Part shown: one piece after another, positions 7,008 to 15,497 of the stretch
Position numbering within the stretch: position 1 is the stretch's first letter
How the letters are laid out: every line of letters begins with the position of its first letter
IMG/VR virus record: IMGVR_UViG_3300032265_000583
Span: 1-49,658 of that record
Strand: one strand, 5' to 3'
Origin: a virus
Length of the DNA: 49,658 nt
Translations under genes and position numbers: made by a program
The notes under the pieces: generated by a model
What the model was told of the DNA's origin: nothing
The model's input: the letters and a program-made list of their open reading frames with translations, nothing else
Databases searched by the model: none

Positions 7008-8295
7008 AATCATTTATCTTGCTCAATGCCTCCTTATTGGAGGCATTTTTTTCTCCGTACGCTTTGCCGGCGAGTGCGCCTGAGTAAGCATAAAATCCAT
7101 AAGACACAGAATCGTTAAGTGTACACCATGCATCTAATCTTGATAAAGATTCGTCATCGTTGTTTATTGTTAACTTAACACATTCTCTAAAAGCACTTCT
7201 CCATGTGCTGTAAGCATCTGTATTGAAAGCAGTAATATTACTAATATCTGACATAACTTTAAAATGTTTACTAATACTAGTAGTCATATCCGTAGTAGTT
7301 GTATCCATTTCAAGAGTTAATTTTGTTGGTAATAATTTGACGCCGCCGTATCCGTACTCTAATCCAGTTATTGGATTTTGACTTCGCCATACGTGTACAA
7401 TTTCTTTTAAAATATTACGTGCTTGAACATTATAAAAGGGAATATATTCAAAATCAAAATTAAATGATTTTTCAATTATGGCATCGGCATCTACCACCCA
7501 AAACATGTCTGTAGTAGATAGTTTTGCGGCTTCTATATGAGCTTGATGAATTCCTGTTACTCCGTGTATGCGCTTTGCTCTTGGAAAACGTTCTTTCAAT
7601 TTTTCATAATTTTGATCAGCTTGCGGTTCGTTATAGCTTATAAAGATAATATCAAACGGTTTAGGAATACTAGCCTGTACGTCTATTTCTTTTTTAGTAA
7701 CAAAAAATCGATAATTAAATTCGCGTTCTGATACTTTATTCTTTTTTGAAAATAAACAAACACCGTCGTAATATTCACCGTTTTTAAAAATATATGTTGA
7801 TGTATCATATGCTGGAGTGCGATAAGTAAAATCAAAATTATTGTTAACTATTATGTCATTCCAAATAACCCAGAATCTGTCAGTTGTAGTTTTTTCAATT
7901 GCATCTAAATAACTGTTATAATCATCTATATAAAATATTTCGTAAGGCAGTGTTATACTAGCCTGTACATCTATTTCTTTTTTGTTTATATAGAACCGAT
8001 TTTTAAGTTCTCGAGAAGATACAGTTTTTATTTTTGGATGTAAACTAACTCCATCGTAATATTCTCCGTTTTTAAAAACGTGAACATAGTCTTTGTCCCA
8101 GTCTGTCACTTGATAATTAAAATCAAATGAAGTATTAATACTTAAATCTGGCCAGACTATCCAGAAAAATTTTGTAAAAGCCCTGCGTTTAGCTTCTTCG
8201 TAAGTGTTTACTATCTTAGCTAACGGAAAACGTTCTTTTAAAATATTAAACTGTTTATGTGTTTGACTGTCAGAAATAAAAAAGATATCATACAT
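6943..8295 (-). CDS. Glycosyltransferase-like protein with two degenerate N-terminal modules (450 aa)
   Basis: Three related parts. Residues 1-115 and 116-211 are two repeats with a 96-residue period (each contains KNGEYYDGV and KKEIDVQASI). Residues 212-450 are a fuller domain starting FDIIFISYNEP and carrying the nucleotide-sugar/metal motif DAD (269-271), like the neighbouring 298-aa protein. In the two front modules the DAD position reads WPD (48-50) and WND (145-147), so they have probably lost catalysis and may bind acceptor. A role in glycosylating virion or host surface molecules is inferred. It is the last gene of the minus-strand operon and overlaps the upstream gene by 8 bases. Confidence 0.7.
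   Translation of the reverse strand: MYDIFFISDSQTHKQFNILKERFPLAKIVNTYEEAKRRAFTKFFWIVWPDLSINTSFDFNYQVTDWDKDYVHVFKNGEYYDGVSLHPKIKTVSSRELKNRFYINKKEIDVQASITLPYEIFYIDDYNSYLDAIEKTTTDRFWVIWNDIIVNNNFDFTYRTPAYDTSTYIFKNGEYYDGVCLFSKKNKVSEREFNYRFFVTKKEIDVQASIPKPFDIIFISYNEPQADQNYEKLKERFPRAKRIHGVTGIHQAHIEAAKLSTTDMFWVVDADAIIEKSFNFDFEYIPFYNVQARNILKEIVHVWRSQNPITGLEYGYGGVKLLPTKLTLEMDTTTTDMTTSISKHFKVMSDISNITAFNTDAYSTWRSAFRECVKLTINNDDESLSRLDAWCTLNDSVSYGFYAYSGALAGKAYGEKNASNKEALSKINDFTWLQDQWSLEKSQLSPEHTQ
7025..7052 (+). terminator. Rho-independent terminator after thyX
   Basis: A perfect 9-bp stem (AATGCCTCC / GGAGGCATT) with a five-base loop runs straight into seven T residues. It begins 18 bases after the thyX stop. 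It lies inside the coding region of the convergent glycosyltransferase gene. On the minus strand no T run follows, so it should act on plus-strand transcripts only. Confidence 0.9.
7666..8241 (-). repeat. Tandem 288-bp repeat inside the glycosyltransferase gene
   Basis: Two diverged direct copies with a 288-bp (96-codon) period. For example, TAGCCTGTAC occurs at 7671 and again at 7959, followed in both by a near-identical CTATTTCTTTTTT stretch. It encodes the two degenerate front modules. Confidence 0.75.
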
Positions 8296-9184
8296 AACGT
8301 TTTCTAATTATCCGTGGGCTATTGCTGTATACGGTTTTAAAGAATTGACTACCTGCGGCATCAAGATTTGCTATTTCAATTTTGCATTTATCTTGAAGTT
8401 CTTTTCCGTAAAAATTAATTTGGTTTGTTTTTTCGTCTGCTGAAGCATTTTTATAATGTTCATTCCAATAGTTAGTCAAATATTCAAAATCTCTAACATT
8501 GGCATAATCCCAGTCGGTACAATTAGTTAAAGCGGCACCTTCTCTAGCACCCAGTATACTATAAATTCCATTTTCTACATCAGCACCAACACTACACCAA
8601 ATAAGGAGTCTATGATAATTTTGCCACCAAACTGTGTTTAAATCAGAAACTTTAGCACCTTGGTCTAAGGACATTTTTACGCCTTCACGGAATCCTGCTC
8701 TCCATGCTTGAAATGGGCTGGCATTGGTAAAACTTTCACTGTAACACTCTTGAAACTGATGATACTTGTTGTCAAAACAAAATTCAACCAACCCCTTGGT
8801 ATCTGTTGGATCACTGTTTTCGTGTGTTTTCATTTCGTTAACAAATTTACGTGTCCATAATTTCAATCCACCGTTGCCGTACATAAGTCCATTGACATGT
8901 ACTTTGCCGCACCAACTAAACACATGGTTGGGTGTTAGATTTAACTTTTCAATATCTATTTCAATTTCAAGAAACTTTGGATCTATAATATTGTCAGCAT
9001 CCACAGTAACAAAATACTCAGTATCACTCAGTGCGGCGCAGGCCTTGTGTGCGGCATCACTGCCCTTAACTCCGTGTACTCGTTTTGCCCAAGGTACTTT
9101 TGCGCATAAATCCGCATAATTTTTTTCAGCATTGGACTCGTCATAACTGAGAAATATGATATCTTGTTCTATGATTTTAATCAT
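8288..9184 (-). CDS. Putative glycosyltransferase, GT-A-like (298 aa)
   Basis: It begins with a strand-rich segment (DIIFLSYDESNAEKNY), then WAKRVHGVKG, and a DAD motif (62-64) in FVTVDADNIID, where GT-A transferases bind the metal and sugar nucleotide. MYGNGGLKLW and FQAWRAGFREGVKM follow and match the last domain of the downstream 450-aa protein (YGYGGVKLLP, STWRSAFRECVKL), so the two are paralogues. No signal peptide or membrane segment is seen, suggesting a cytoplasmic enzyme. Donor and acceptor are unknown. This protein type is recurrent near tail genes of marine T4-like phages. Confidence 0.75.
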   Translation of the reverse strand: MIKIIEQDIIFLSYDESNAEKNYADLCAKVPWAKRVHGVKGSDAAHKACAALSDTEYFVTVDADNIIDPKFLEIEIDIEKLNLTPNHVFSWCGKVHVNGLMYGNGGLKLWTRKFVNEMKTHENSDPTDTKGLVEFCFDNKYHQFQECYSESFTNASPFQAWRAGFREGVKMSLDQGAKVSDLNTVWWQNYHRLLIWCSVGADVENGIYSILGAREGAALTNCTDWDYANVRDFEYLTNYWNEHYKNASADEKTNQINFYGKELQDKCKIEIANLDAAGSQFFKTVYSNSPRIIRKRYV

Positions 9185-9779
9185 TTATTTTTAATCCATA
9201 ACTATCAAAAAATCGTCTTGTTGAAATTGAAAGATTACTTATATTATCTTCTATTTTACTTTCAAAATTGTATACTAGTTTTCCTGCTTTTAATATTTCG
9301 TGTAATTTGATGTAAAAAGTTCTGACCAAAAAATCAAAATCAGTTTCTAATATAATAAAAAATACCAGGGTGCTATCATACATTCCGCCATCCAGTATTT
9401 TTCTTCCTTCGTCGGTTACATAAAATATCCATTGCCGATTTGGTAAATCCCATTCTATAATAAATTCTGTGTATTTTACAGGTGCATTGTTTATCCATTC
9501 TAGTAAACTATTTTGAAAATTAAACTCGTTATACATTTGAGGAGTTAATAACTTGTATAATATACTACCATCAAAATCAATGTGTTTGTCAAGAATACAA
9601 TCTGTTAATTTCAGTTTTCCTGCACAAATATCTCTATGCTCATCTTCTTTGATTATGGCATAATGTATAATCGTTGAATCTAAAACATTAGAAGATGAGA
9701 AAAACTTTTCAGTTTCAGGATTAAAATATGCATAATATGTATGTATTGGAGGCTCTGTATTTTTTTTAGATCTTGCCAT
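9177..9779 (-). CDS. Hypothetical protein within the glycosyltransferase operon (200 aa)
   Basis: Function not recognised. It has a basic, hydrophilic N-terminus (MARSKKNTEPP), then an aromatic-rich alpha/beta body with no DxD motif and no clear membrane segment. It overlaps the genes on both sides (8 and 14 bases), so it is translated with the transferases. It may be an accessory or acceptor-recognition protein, which is inference from context only. Confidence 0.7.
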   Translation of the reverse strand: MARSKKNTEPPIHTYYAYFNPETEKFFSSSNVLDSTIIHYAIIKEDEHRDICAGKLKLTDCILDKHIDFDGSILYKLLTPQMYNEFNFQNSLLEWINNAPVKYTEFIIEWDLPNRQWIFYVTDEGRKILDGGMYDSTLVFFIILETDFDFLVRTFYIKLHEILKAGKLVYNFESKIEDNISNLSISTRRFFDSYGLKIND

Positions 9780-10611
9780 TTGCCAAATCCTCCAATCGTT
9801 TAAGAAATCTAGGGGTAATAAAATCTTTTTCTATATAATGAAAAAGTTTACTTTGTTTGATATTTCCAACAACTAAATCGCCCTTGGTATTTAATACAGA
9901 CAATACAGTGTCCTGCCAGTTTTCACTTGGATTATCCCATCCTTGTAAATGGGATTTCATATGTATGAATTCCAAAGGACTATGTTTGTCAAATATAGTA
10001 TCTTGGCACATGAGTATTTCAATGGCAACAGCAGTTGCCAAATCTAAACTGCAAGTGTCCTGATATTCAATCGGTGCAAATCTGCTCCAACACCATTCCC
10101 AATTATTACAAACAAATTCAAGTGTTTTATAAAATTCATGAGCAGAATTAGATTTTTTAAAATAATGCAGTGCTATATACGGTTCGCTTAAATTATTGGC
10201 AATGAATGTTTTTCTATGAAATGTATCTCTTACCACTTCTAGTTTATAATTTTTAATACGAGAACATATTTTTAAATTATAATTACCGCAATAATCCCAC
10301 CAAGTCGATATATCTTCAAGCATTAACATATCAGCATCTAATACCATTGTTTCTTCGTAGGGACTAACGTGATATAATTTCCACCTATGCTCAGTTGCAT
10401 ACCTACTATTTACAGAGCCGTCTGTCCAAGGTGTAGGTATAATTTTATCAAACACAGATTTGTATTTTTTAGGAACTTTATCAGATGTGACAATTGATAC
10501 TGCCGAAACAGAAGTTTGACTGTATTTTATGCTAAGTGCAAGTGCATATGCCTGTTCTAAATAATTAACAGAATCTGTATTCTGCGCAAAAATTAAAAAT
10601 CCTTTAGACAC
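9766..10611 (-). CDS. Putative GT8-like glycosyltransferase (about 281 aa)
   Basis: The motif VLDADML (DAD at residues 92-94 from the chosen start) and the preceding pattern of a Rossmann-like start, SIVTSDKVP, FDKIIPTPW and HRWKLYHVSPYEETM match the layout of GT8/glycogenin-like GT-A transferases. The GTG at 10611 is preferred because GGAGG stands five bases before it and the product then starts like its paralogue upstream. An ATG at 10623 in frame would add four residues. The C-terminal part has HMKSHLQGW, where GT8-like enzymes carry an HxxGxxKPW-like block. Acceptor unknown. Confidence 0.75.
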   Translation of the reverse strand: MSKGFLIFAQNTDSVNYLEQAYALALSIKYSQTSVSAVSIVTSDKVPKKYKSVFDKIIPTPWTDGSVNSRYATEHRWKLYHVSPYEETMVLDADMLMLEDISTWWDYCGNYNLKICSRIKNYKLEVVRDTFHRKTFIANNLSEPYIALHYFKKSNSAHEFYKTLEFVCNNWEWCWSRFAPIEYQDTCSLDLATAVAIEILMCQDTIFDKHSPLEFIHMKSHLQGWDNPSENWQDTVLSVLNTKGDLVVGNIKQSKLFHYIEKDFITPRFLKRLEDLANGKI

Positions 10612-11452
10612 CCAGACCTCCATCTATACATCTACATAAACTAGGTTTATTCATCACATGGATATCTATTCCTTGTGTTTTTGCTAAAATATACTCCCCA
10701 ATGTGATTTTCTTTTTCAATTAAAAACTTTAATTTATCACTATTAATATTTACTAACAAATCTTTGTCTGTAGAATAAGTCATGGTTCCTGGTAAATCTA
10801 TGGCAAATTCTCCATTAGTTTTTCCATTCATAATATGTATAGCAATACTAAATGCGTAATCGTTTCGATATGCACTGGCAACTATGGAATATAAGGTTCT
10901 AAAATAGGTCCAATTAGATTTAATATAGGCTATTAGATTAAAAAAAGAATCCATAATTTCGTTTTTTGTAAAGATGAATACAGTAGCCCAATAAAAAGGA
11001 ATACTCCATTGGCTTATACGGGTAAATTCTGCTGTAGAGCGCCAATGCGCAAGATCCATACTTTTACTGTAAATTTGAAAATCATAATGGTTATCGAATG
11101 CTGGTTTCAATACATTGGAATTAATAATGTAATCGCTATCAATAACTAAGGTCTTATCGTATGGTGTTAAATCATATACGCGATCTCTGGTGAAATTTTT
11201 CCACTCGATAGTCTTGCTTGCCAATGCGCCGTCGCTGATTTTTTTATATTGATTATTTTCTGAATAGCCTATAGGTATAATTTGATCAAACACATGATCA
11301 GGGTAACCTTTTTTAAGCCAGTCGGCACTGTCTGTAATAATACTTACAGGAATATCCAAGTGTTCTTTTAATTTTTTAGCCGAGAACACTGCCATCTTAA
11401 CATAATCTATATTAGCACTGTTCTGTGCAAAAATTACAGCACCGTTAGTCAT
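10604..11452 (-). CDS. Putative glycosyltransferase, GT-A-like (282 aa)
   Basis: It starts GAVIFAQNSANIDYVKMA, parallel to the downstream paralogue (FLIFAQNTDSVNYLEQA). It carries VIDSDYII with the DxD motif at 105-107, after a YDLTPYDKTL segment equivalent to YHVSPYEETM in that paralogue. The two genes are therefore diverged duplicates. The second half is aromatic-rich and may bind the acceptor. The start overlaps the stop of the 116-aa gene (ATGA). No membrane segment is seen. Confidence 0.75.
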   Translation of the reverse strand: MTNGAVIFAQNSANIDYVKMAVFSAKKLKEHLDIPVSIITDSADWLKKGYPDHVFDQIIPIGYSENNQYKKISDGALASKTIEWKNFTRDRVYDLTPYDKTLVIDSDYIINSNVLKPAFDNHYDFQIYSKSMDLAHWRSTAEFTRISQWSIPFYWATVFIFTKNEIMDSFFNLIAYIKSNWTYFRTLYSIVASAYRNDYAFSIAIHIMNGKTNGEFAIDLPGTMTYSTDKDLLVNINSDKLKFLIEKENHIGEYILAKTQGIDIHVMNKPSLCRCIDGGLGV

Positions 11453-11799
11453 AGGTCAACTATATCAGCAATCTTGCGTTTGCTTTTTAAACTAGCATAC
11501 TTGACAGCATACTCGTTGGTAGCTTCAAAATAAATTGCGATAATGCTGTCAAAAAATTCTTGGACATCAGTAACAATTATGGGAAAATTATTGGAATCTA
11601 CAAAAGCAACATCCGTAGTTTGGCCAAGTTCTAAAATTGTTTTTGTAAGATTTATTAGCTCAGGAGTGATTCGAAAAGTAGCACCATTGATATAGTGTAC
11701 TAATTTTTGATTGTATTCTTCTAAAACTATTCGTCTTTGATTAGATAAAGTTGCCATATAGTTGGCAACTTCAAAAGCCTTTTCAATTCTCTCATCCAT
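11449..11799 (-). CDS. Conserved hypothetical protein heading the glycosyltransferase operon (116 aa)
   Basis: Function not recognised. A mostly helical small protein (ERIEKAFEVANYMATLSNQR at the start) with a short beta segment (DVAFVDSNNFPIIVTD) and a helical, basic end. It is the first gene behind the sigma70-like promoter and is coupled by ATGA to the first transferase. Small helical proteins of this kind recur in this position in related phages. A regulatory or chaperone role would be a guess. Confidence 0.7.
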   Translation of the reverse strand: MDERIEKAFEVANYMATLSNQRRIVLEEYNQKLVHYINGATFRITPELINLTKTILELGQTTDVAFVDSNNFPIIVTDVQEFFDSIIAIYFEATNEYAVKYASLKSKRKIADIVDL

Positions 11800-11820
11800 A
11801 GATAAACTCCGTAGTGTACT

Positions 11821-11850
11821 ATAATAACACTACAGTAGTTATGTTGTCAA
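11821..11850 (-). promoter_or_regulatory. Sigma70-like promoter of the glycosyltransferase operon
   Basis: On the minus strand: TTGACA (11850-11845), an 18-base spacer, and TATTAT (11826-11821), then about 20 bases to the ATG at 11799. The spacer contains an 11-base palindrome (ACTACAGTAGT on the plus strand, 11829-11839). There is no late motif, so expression is probably by host-type polymerase, unlike the flanking virion genes. Confidence 0.75.
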
Positions 11851-11862
11851 GAGTTTAGAGTA

Positions 11863-12807
11863 TTAAGGATTTGGACTTGCAAGAACTGTAACATCAAAGT
11901 TTCCAGGAGTGGGTCTATACGCACTCACATCAACTTCTCCAACGCCCGAACCGTAATAAGCACTAAGAGAAGTGTTAAGCGTGGCTGTTACATCTTCGTC
12001 AATTGTGTATGTGCCGGCTGGATCATTCAAGTCTTCATATTCGATTGTGAAAACTATAGAAGTACTACTACTTTTAGCAAAAATTCTAATTGTGTTTGGA
12101 TTATACGTACTGGTGTTTTTTGAGAATATAAGTTGATTACTGTTATTAATCAGTTGATAATATCCTATTGCAGATCCAGTACCTGCGCCGGTCGCTCCAG
12201 CAAGTGTTCGTGTACTATTAGTGCCAAATATCACAGTACCCATTTCATTGGCGGCACTTTTCCAAGAATAATCTTTTGTGCCTACAGTAGCTACTGTACC
12301 TCCAGTGAAAGTGTTACTCCAACGAAGTTGGCCGCCACTGTTGAAAAAATATTGTTGAGCAACGAGCGTTGGAAAATTTACAGATACAACTATTTTCAAA
12401 GTATTTCTACCAGTTCTTCCCCAAGTATACCCAACCTGGTCTCCCGATGTTAGTGATGTGATTGACGATATTGTACTATTATCGGGAAATAATAAAGAAT
12501 TAGTAAGACAATCAGCTGCCATTGTTTCGTACGCATTATAATCGGCAGCGGCAACTTTTGTACCAGTGGTTGGATCTGTTAAAGTTCCCACTGCGGCTGG
12601 ATTAAGCTGGTGACGATTGCATTTTAAAATGTCTGAGCGTAGATTACTCCATGCTAACGAAGTGATTTTTGTGCTAGTTCCCGGCAAGGCGATTTGTGAA
12701 CTTGCTGGAGTTTGTCCATAATTTGTAGCCAAGACTTGATTAATGTTAGCTTGTATACTATTATACTGTGCCGCTGTTGGTTTATCTACTCCTGCTACTA
12801 CTGCCAT
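11863..12807 (-). CDS. Putative virion structural protein (314 aa)
   Basis: The N-terminus (AGVDKPTAAQYNSIQANINQ, then a helical segment ending in DILKCNRHQ) matches a family of virion proteins found in T4-like cyanophages and pelagiphages. The rest is Ser/Thr/Gly-rich beta-sheet typical of tail or fibre proteins, with no enzyme motif. It is the last gene of the fibre module and has its own exact TATAAATA late motif 20 bases upstream. It may be an adhesin, tip or decoration protein; a precise role cannot be seen. Confidence 0.65.
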   Translation of the reverse strand: MAVVAGVDKPTAAQYNSIQANINQVLATNYGQTPASSQIALPGTSTKITSLAWSNLRSDILKCNRHQLNPAAVGTLTDPTTGTKVAAADYNAYETMAADCLTNSLLFPDNSTISSITSLTSGDQVGYTWGRTGRNTLKIVVSVNFPTLVAQQYFFNSGGQLRWSNTFTGGTVATVGTKDYSWKSAANEMGTVIFGTNSTRTLAGATGAGTGSAIGYYQLINNSNQLIFSKNTSTYNPNTIRIFAKSSSTSIVFTIEYEDLNDPAGTYTIDEDVTATLNTSLSAYYGSGVGEVDVSAYRPTPGNFDVTVLASPNP

Positions 12808-12827
12808 GATATGTCCTTAATCTTAAT

Positions 12828-12835
12828 TATTTATA
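12828..12835 (-). promoter_or_regulatory. Late promoter TATAAATA
   Basis: An exact T4 late-promoter octamer on the minus strand, 20 nt before the ATG at 12807. The octamer overlaps the 3' end of the preceding fibre gene. Confidence 0.75.
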
Positions 12836-14810
12836 GTATTACACATTCAACTAGTTTTACACCGACATCATCGTTTGATTCTAATGCTATGGCAAATTGT
12901 CTAATTGTTAAATCTTCTAAAGGATCAACGCGAGCAACACCTGCATGTCCTGCAATTAAAGCATCTCCTTTTTTAACTGGATATTCAACTTTAACAGGAA
13001 CACGACCTTTTAGAGCAATATAAGTTCCGCCTTCCAATGTATCATTCATTTTAAACGCAGGATTAGCACTTACGACTCCAATTGCATTTGAATGAAGTGT
13101 TGCGGCTGTAACTTCTTTTTCTCCGCCTACCATTATAACTGTGCCAACTTCGTACTCTGCATCTGCAAGATATTTTTCTGCTAAGTCGGCATAGTAAGCA
13201 CTTGTTGAAGTACCGTATAGTACACCAAATCGATTACTTGTTTGCCCAATATCTCCAACTCCGTTAGTACCGCTTTTCTGAATTGATGCAACTACTACTG
13301 CATTAGCTGTAATATTTTGACTAGAGTCACGTGCCGCAATAGTATTTGCTAGAGAGCTAGTAACTGCCGATACATATAGATTTCCATCAAGTTGTAGTTG
13401 ACTTGCTTTTTGTGCAATTCCTGTTACATTACCTGTTAAACTTGCAGTAATTACGTTAGCTGTAAAGTTTCCTGACGAATCTCTTGCTACAATTGTATTA
13501 TTAGCAGTAACAGATGCTGTCAAATAACTGGCTCCCACTTGTAATGCATTAGATTGTTGAGCTGTTCCAGCCATATAGTTAACAGCGATGTTTGCACTGG
13601 CATCTCTAACTACAATTGTGCTGGCTACTGAACTAACATTAGTAGAAATATACGAAGCACCGTACTTTAATGTGTCTGCTTGACTAACTGTTGCTGTGAT
13701 GTTTCTTGCTGTGAAATCTCCGTTACTATCTCGAGCTACAACGCTAGTTTTATTAGTGGTAGATGGTAATACGGTATTTGTTTGAACGTACTGAGCGCCG
13801 ACTAGTAGTGCATCTGTTTGTTGCGATGTGCCATAGTAGTATCCTGCATAAACGTTTTTCCATTGTAAGGATACAGATCCTAAATTATTAGTGGCGGTTA
13901 ACGATCCTGGCAATACATCGTTACCCAATACTTTCATTGGATATGCGGTTGAGCTATCTGACAATTTAGTTTGGAATACAATTGGAGTACTATTAATCAT
14001 CGACTGAATAGTCGGTGTAGTTGCACCGTCGTTAAATACTGCTAATTTAGCAGTTGGGTTACCAACAGTATATCCAGTATCTGAAAAATTAACTAATGTA
14101 CTAAAACTGGCATTTGAAGAACGTATATAATTGCTGGCTGTTAACCCGCCTAAACGATCCGAGTTAGTAGCAGTTCCATAAAATCTATGACTTGATGTTG
14201 TCTGGCCTTCTTGTGCATCGTTATTTGTATAACATAAAGTTATACCTTGACGAATTTTAGTAAATCCTGGAATAGCATTAGCAGTATTATCTAGTGTAAA
14301 ATCAGCGTCTGCACTAATTGTAAAAACTACAGTTCCGTTATCAATAGCTTCAATTATAGCATGATTTCCGCCAGTTGCATCTCTTACGCTAACACTTTGC
14401 ATTTGTGTAATAGCGGCACCGGCAACTGCTTGTGGTCCAATTAACTGAAATGTAGTTCCGTCCCATGCTTTAAGCTGTTTACTGCTTGTATCAAACCAAA
14501 AATCTCCAGTACTTAATCCAGTAGGGGCAGATACACTAACTTCAGCACCGCCTGCACTACGGAATTTATTACCGTCATAAAACTTTAATTTTTTATTCCC
14601 GCTATCAAACCAAATTTGTCCGGATAATGGATTAGGGGGTTGTACAGAATTGGAAAAATTTTCTAACAGGTGTACAAAATTTTCATTCTGTGCTTGTCCA
14701 TATCCTGCATAACTTTTTCCAATTAACTTGATGTCAAGAGAAGTGTCAACAGTACCATCGGCAACCGTCTTTAATAAAGTTCCATTCCATCTGTTAATTG
14801 AGTATGACAT
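12831..14810 (-). CDS. Tail fibre protein with peptidase-G2-like C-terminal domain (659 aa)
   Basis: Residues 1-130 are the N-terminal domain shared by four proteins here (DGTVDTSLDIKLIGKSYAGYG, LLENFSN, GQIWFDS, GDFWFDT). A second shared region of about 100 residues ends in FYGTATNSDRLGG. The middle has several imperfect repeats of about 40-50 residues with the theme IxARDSSGNFTANxIxA, typical of trimeric fibre shafts. The last 120 residues begin YADLAEKYLADAEYEVGTV and resemble the peptidase-G2-like self-processing domain of some fibre proteins, possibly an intramolecular chaperone. A late motif lies 24 nt upstream. Confidence 0.8.
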   Translation of the reverse strand: MSYSINRWNGTLLKTVADGTVDTSLDIKLIGKSYAGYGQAQNENFVHLLENFSNSVQPPNPLSGQIWFDSGNKKLKFYDGNKFRSAGGAEVSVSAPTGLSTGDFWFDTSSKQLKAWDGTTFQLIGPQAVAGAAITQMQSVSVRDATGGNHAIIEAIDNGTVVFTISADADFTLDNTANAIPGFTKIRQGITLCYTNNDAQEGQTTSSHRFYGTATNSDRLGGLTASNYIRSSNASFSTLVNFSDTGYTVGNPTAKLAVFNDGATTPTIQSMINSTPIVFQTKLSDSSTAYPMKVLGNDVLPGSLTATNNLGSVSLQWKNVYAGYYYGTSQQTDALLVGAQYVQTNTVLPSTTNKTSVVARDSNGDFTARNITATVSQADTLKYGASYISTNVSSVASTIVVRDASANIAVNYMAGTAQQSNALQVGASYLTASVTANNTIVARDSSGNFTANVITASLTGNVTGIAQKASQLQLDGNLYVSAVTSSLANTIAARDSSQNITANAVVVASIQKSGTNGVGDIGQTSNRFGVLYGTSTSAYYADLAEKYLADAEYEVGTVIMVGGEKEVTAATLHSNAIGVVSANPAFKMNDTLEGGTYIALKGRVPVKVEYPVKKGDALIAGHAGVARVDPLEDLTIRQFAIALESNDDVGVKLVECVIL

Positions 14811-14834
14811 TTCGCTCGTTCCTTATTATTGTAG

Positions 14835-14842
14835 TATTTATT
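14835..14842 (-). promoter_or_regulatory. Late promoter-like motif AATAAATA
   Basis: AATAAATA on the minus strand, 24 nt before the ATG at 14810, in the only gap (42 bases) between the fibre gene and the 214-aa gene. It has seven of eight matches to TATAAATA. Confidence 0.65.
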
Positions 14843-14852
14843 CTCATTGTTT

Positions 14853-15497
14853 TTACTTAGTAGCGTGCCAAGCGGCTAATTTTGCCAGCTGATCGTCATC
14901 ATATCCGTATAATTCTGGATACAAGCTAATCCAAACATGATCCACTTCAGGGACCATTGCTTTAACTCGTAAAGTTGCACGGCCACGTTTACCCAATTGG
15001 AATGTTACTGTAGATCCGTTGGGTGCAGAAGCTTTGTAAGTAGCAGGATCGCCGCCATTGATGTTGATAGGAAAATCTAATTTGCCCATGTTTTTAATCT
15101 GTATTTCTGTCACATCCGACCAATTTTTACCATGCTCGTCTACAATTCGTGGAATCAGCGTTATCAAGTTGTCTATGCCTACAATAGCATTTCTGGTGTT
15201 ATCGATATAAGTATTTGGGCCAAAATCCACAACTGCTTTTCTTAACTTTATTTTATTTTCAGCTGTCCAAAATACTAACTGGCCAGGGTTAATGATACTC
15301 TCAGCAATATTGTCGTAATACTCTTTGCTAATTTGACCTAGATAATGCGAGCCCATGTTACTATCAGAGTGTACTACGTCTTCAAACGGAGCAATTGCGC
15401 CGTAAAGACCTGTAATTAATCTATTAATAGTAGAAAAATTAATTGAATACTGTTTATCAGCAGTCCACCCTGTTTGGATTGTTATTTCATCTGTCAT
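14853..15497 (-). CDS. Hypothetical protein coupled to the U32-like gene (214 aa)
   Basis: Function not recognised. The N-terminal half is helical (FSTINRLITGLYGAIAPFED, then YYDNIAESIINPGQL). The second half looks like a beta sandwich (MGKLDFPININGGDP, GSTVTFQLGKRGRATLRVK) that could be an Ig-like or carbohydrate-binding fold. Its ATG overlaps the stop of the U32-like gene (ATGA), so the two are made together, and both sit between fibre genes. It may be a virion component or the partner or substrate of the U32-like protein. Confidence 0.7.
   Translation of the reverse strand: MTDEITIQTGWTADKQYSINFSTINRLITGLYGAIAPFEDVVHSDSNMGSHYLGQISKEYYDNIAESIINPGQLVFWTAENKIKLRKAVVDFGPNTYIDNTRNAIVGIDNLITLIPRIVDEHGKNWSDVTEIQIKNMGKLDFPININGGDPATYKASAPNGSTVTFQLGKRGRATLRVKAMVPEVDHVWISLYPELYGYDDDQLAKLAAWHATK

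Noticed and set aside
12133-13023. Plus-strand open frames opposite the 314-aa and 659-aa virion genes
   Set aside because: Composition is that of antisense to Ser/Thr-rich beta proteins, and the opposite strand has clear family patterns and a late promoter.
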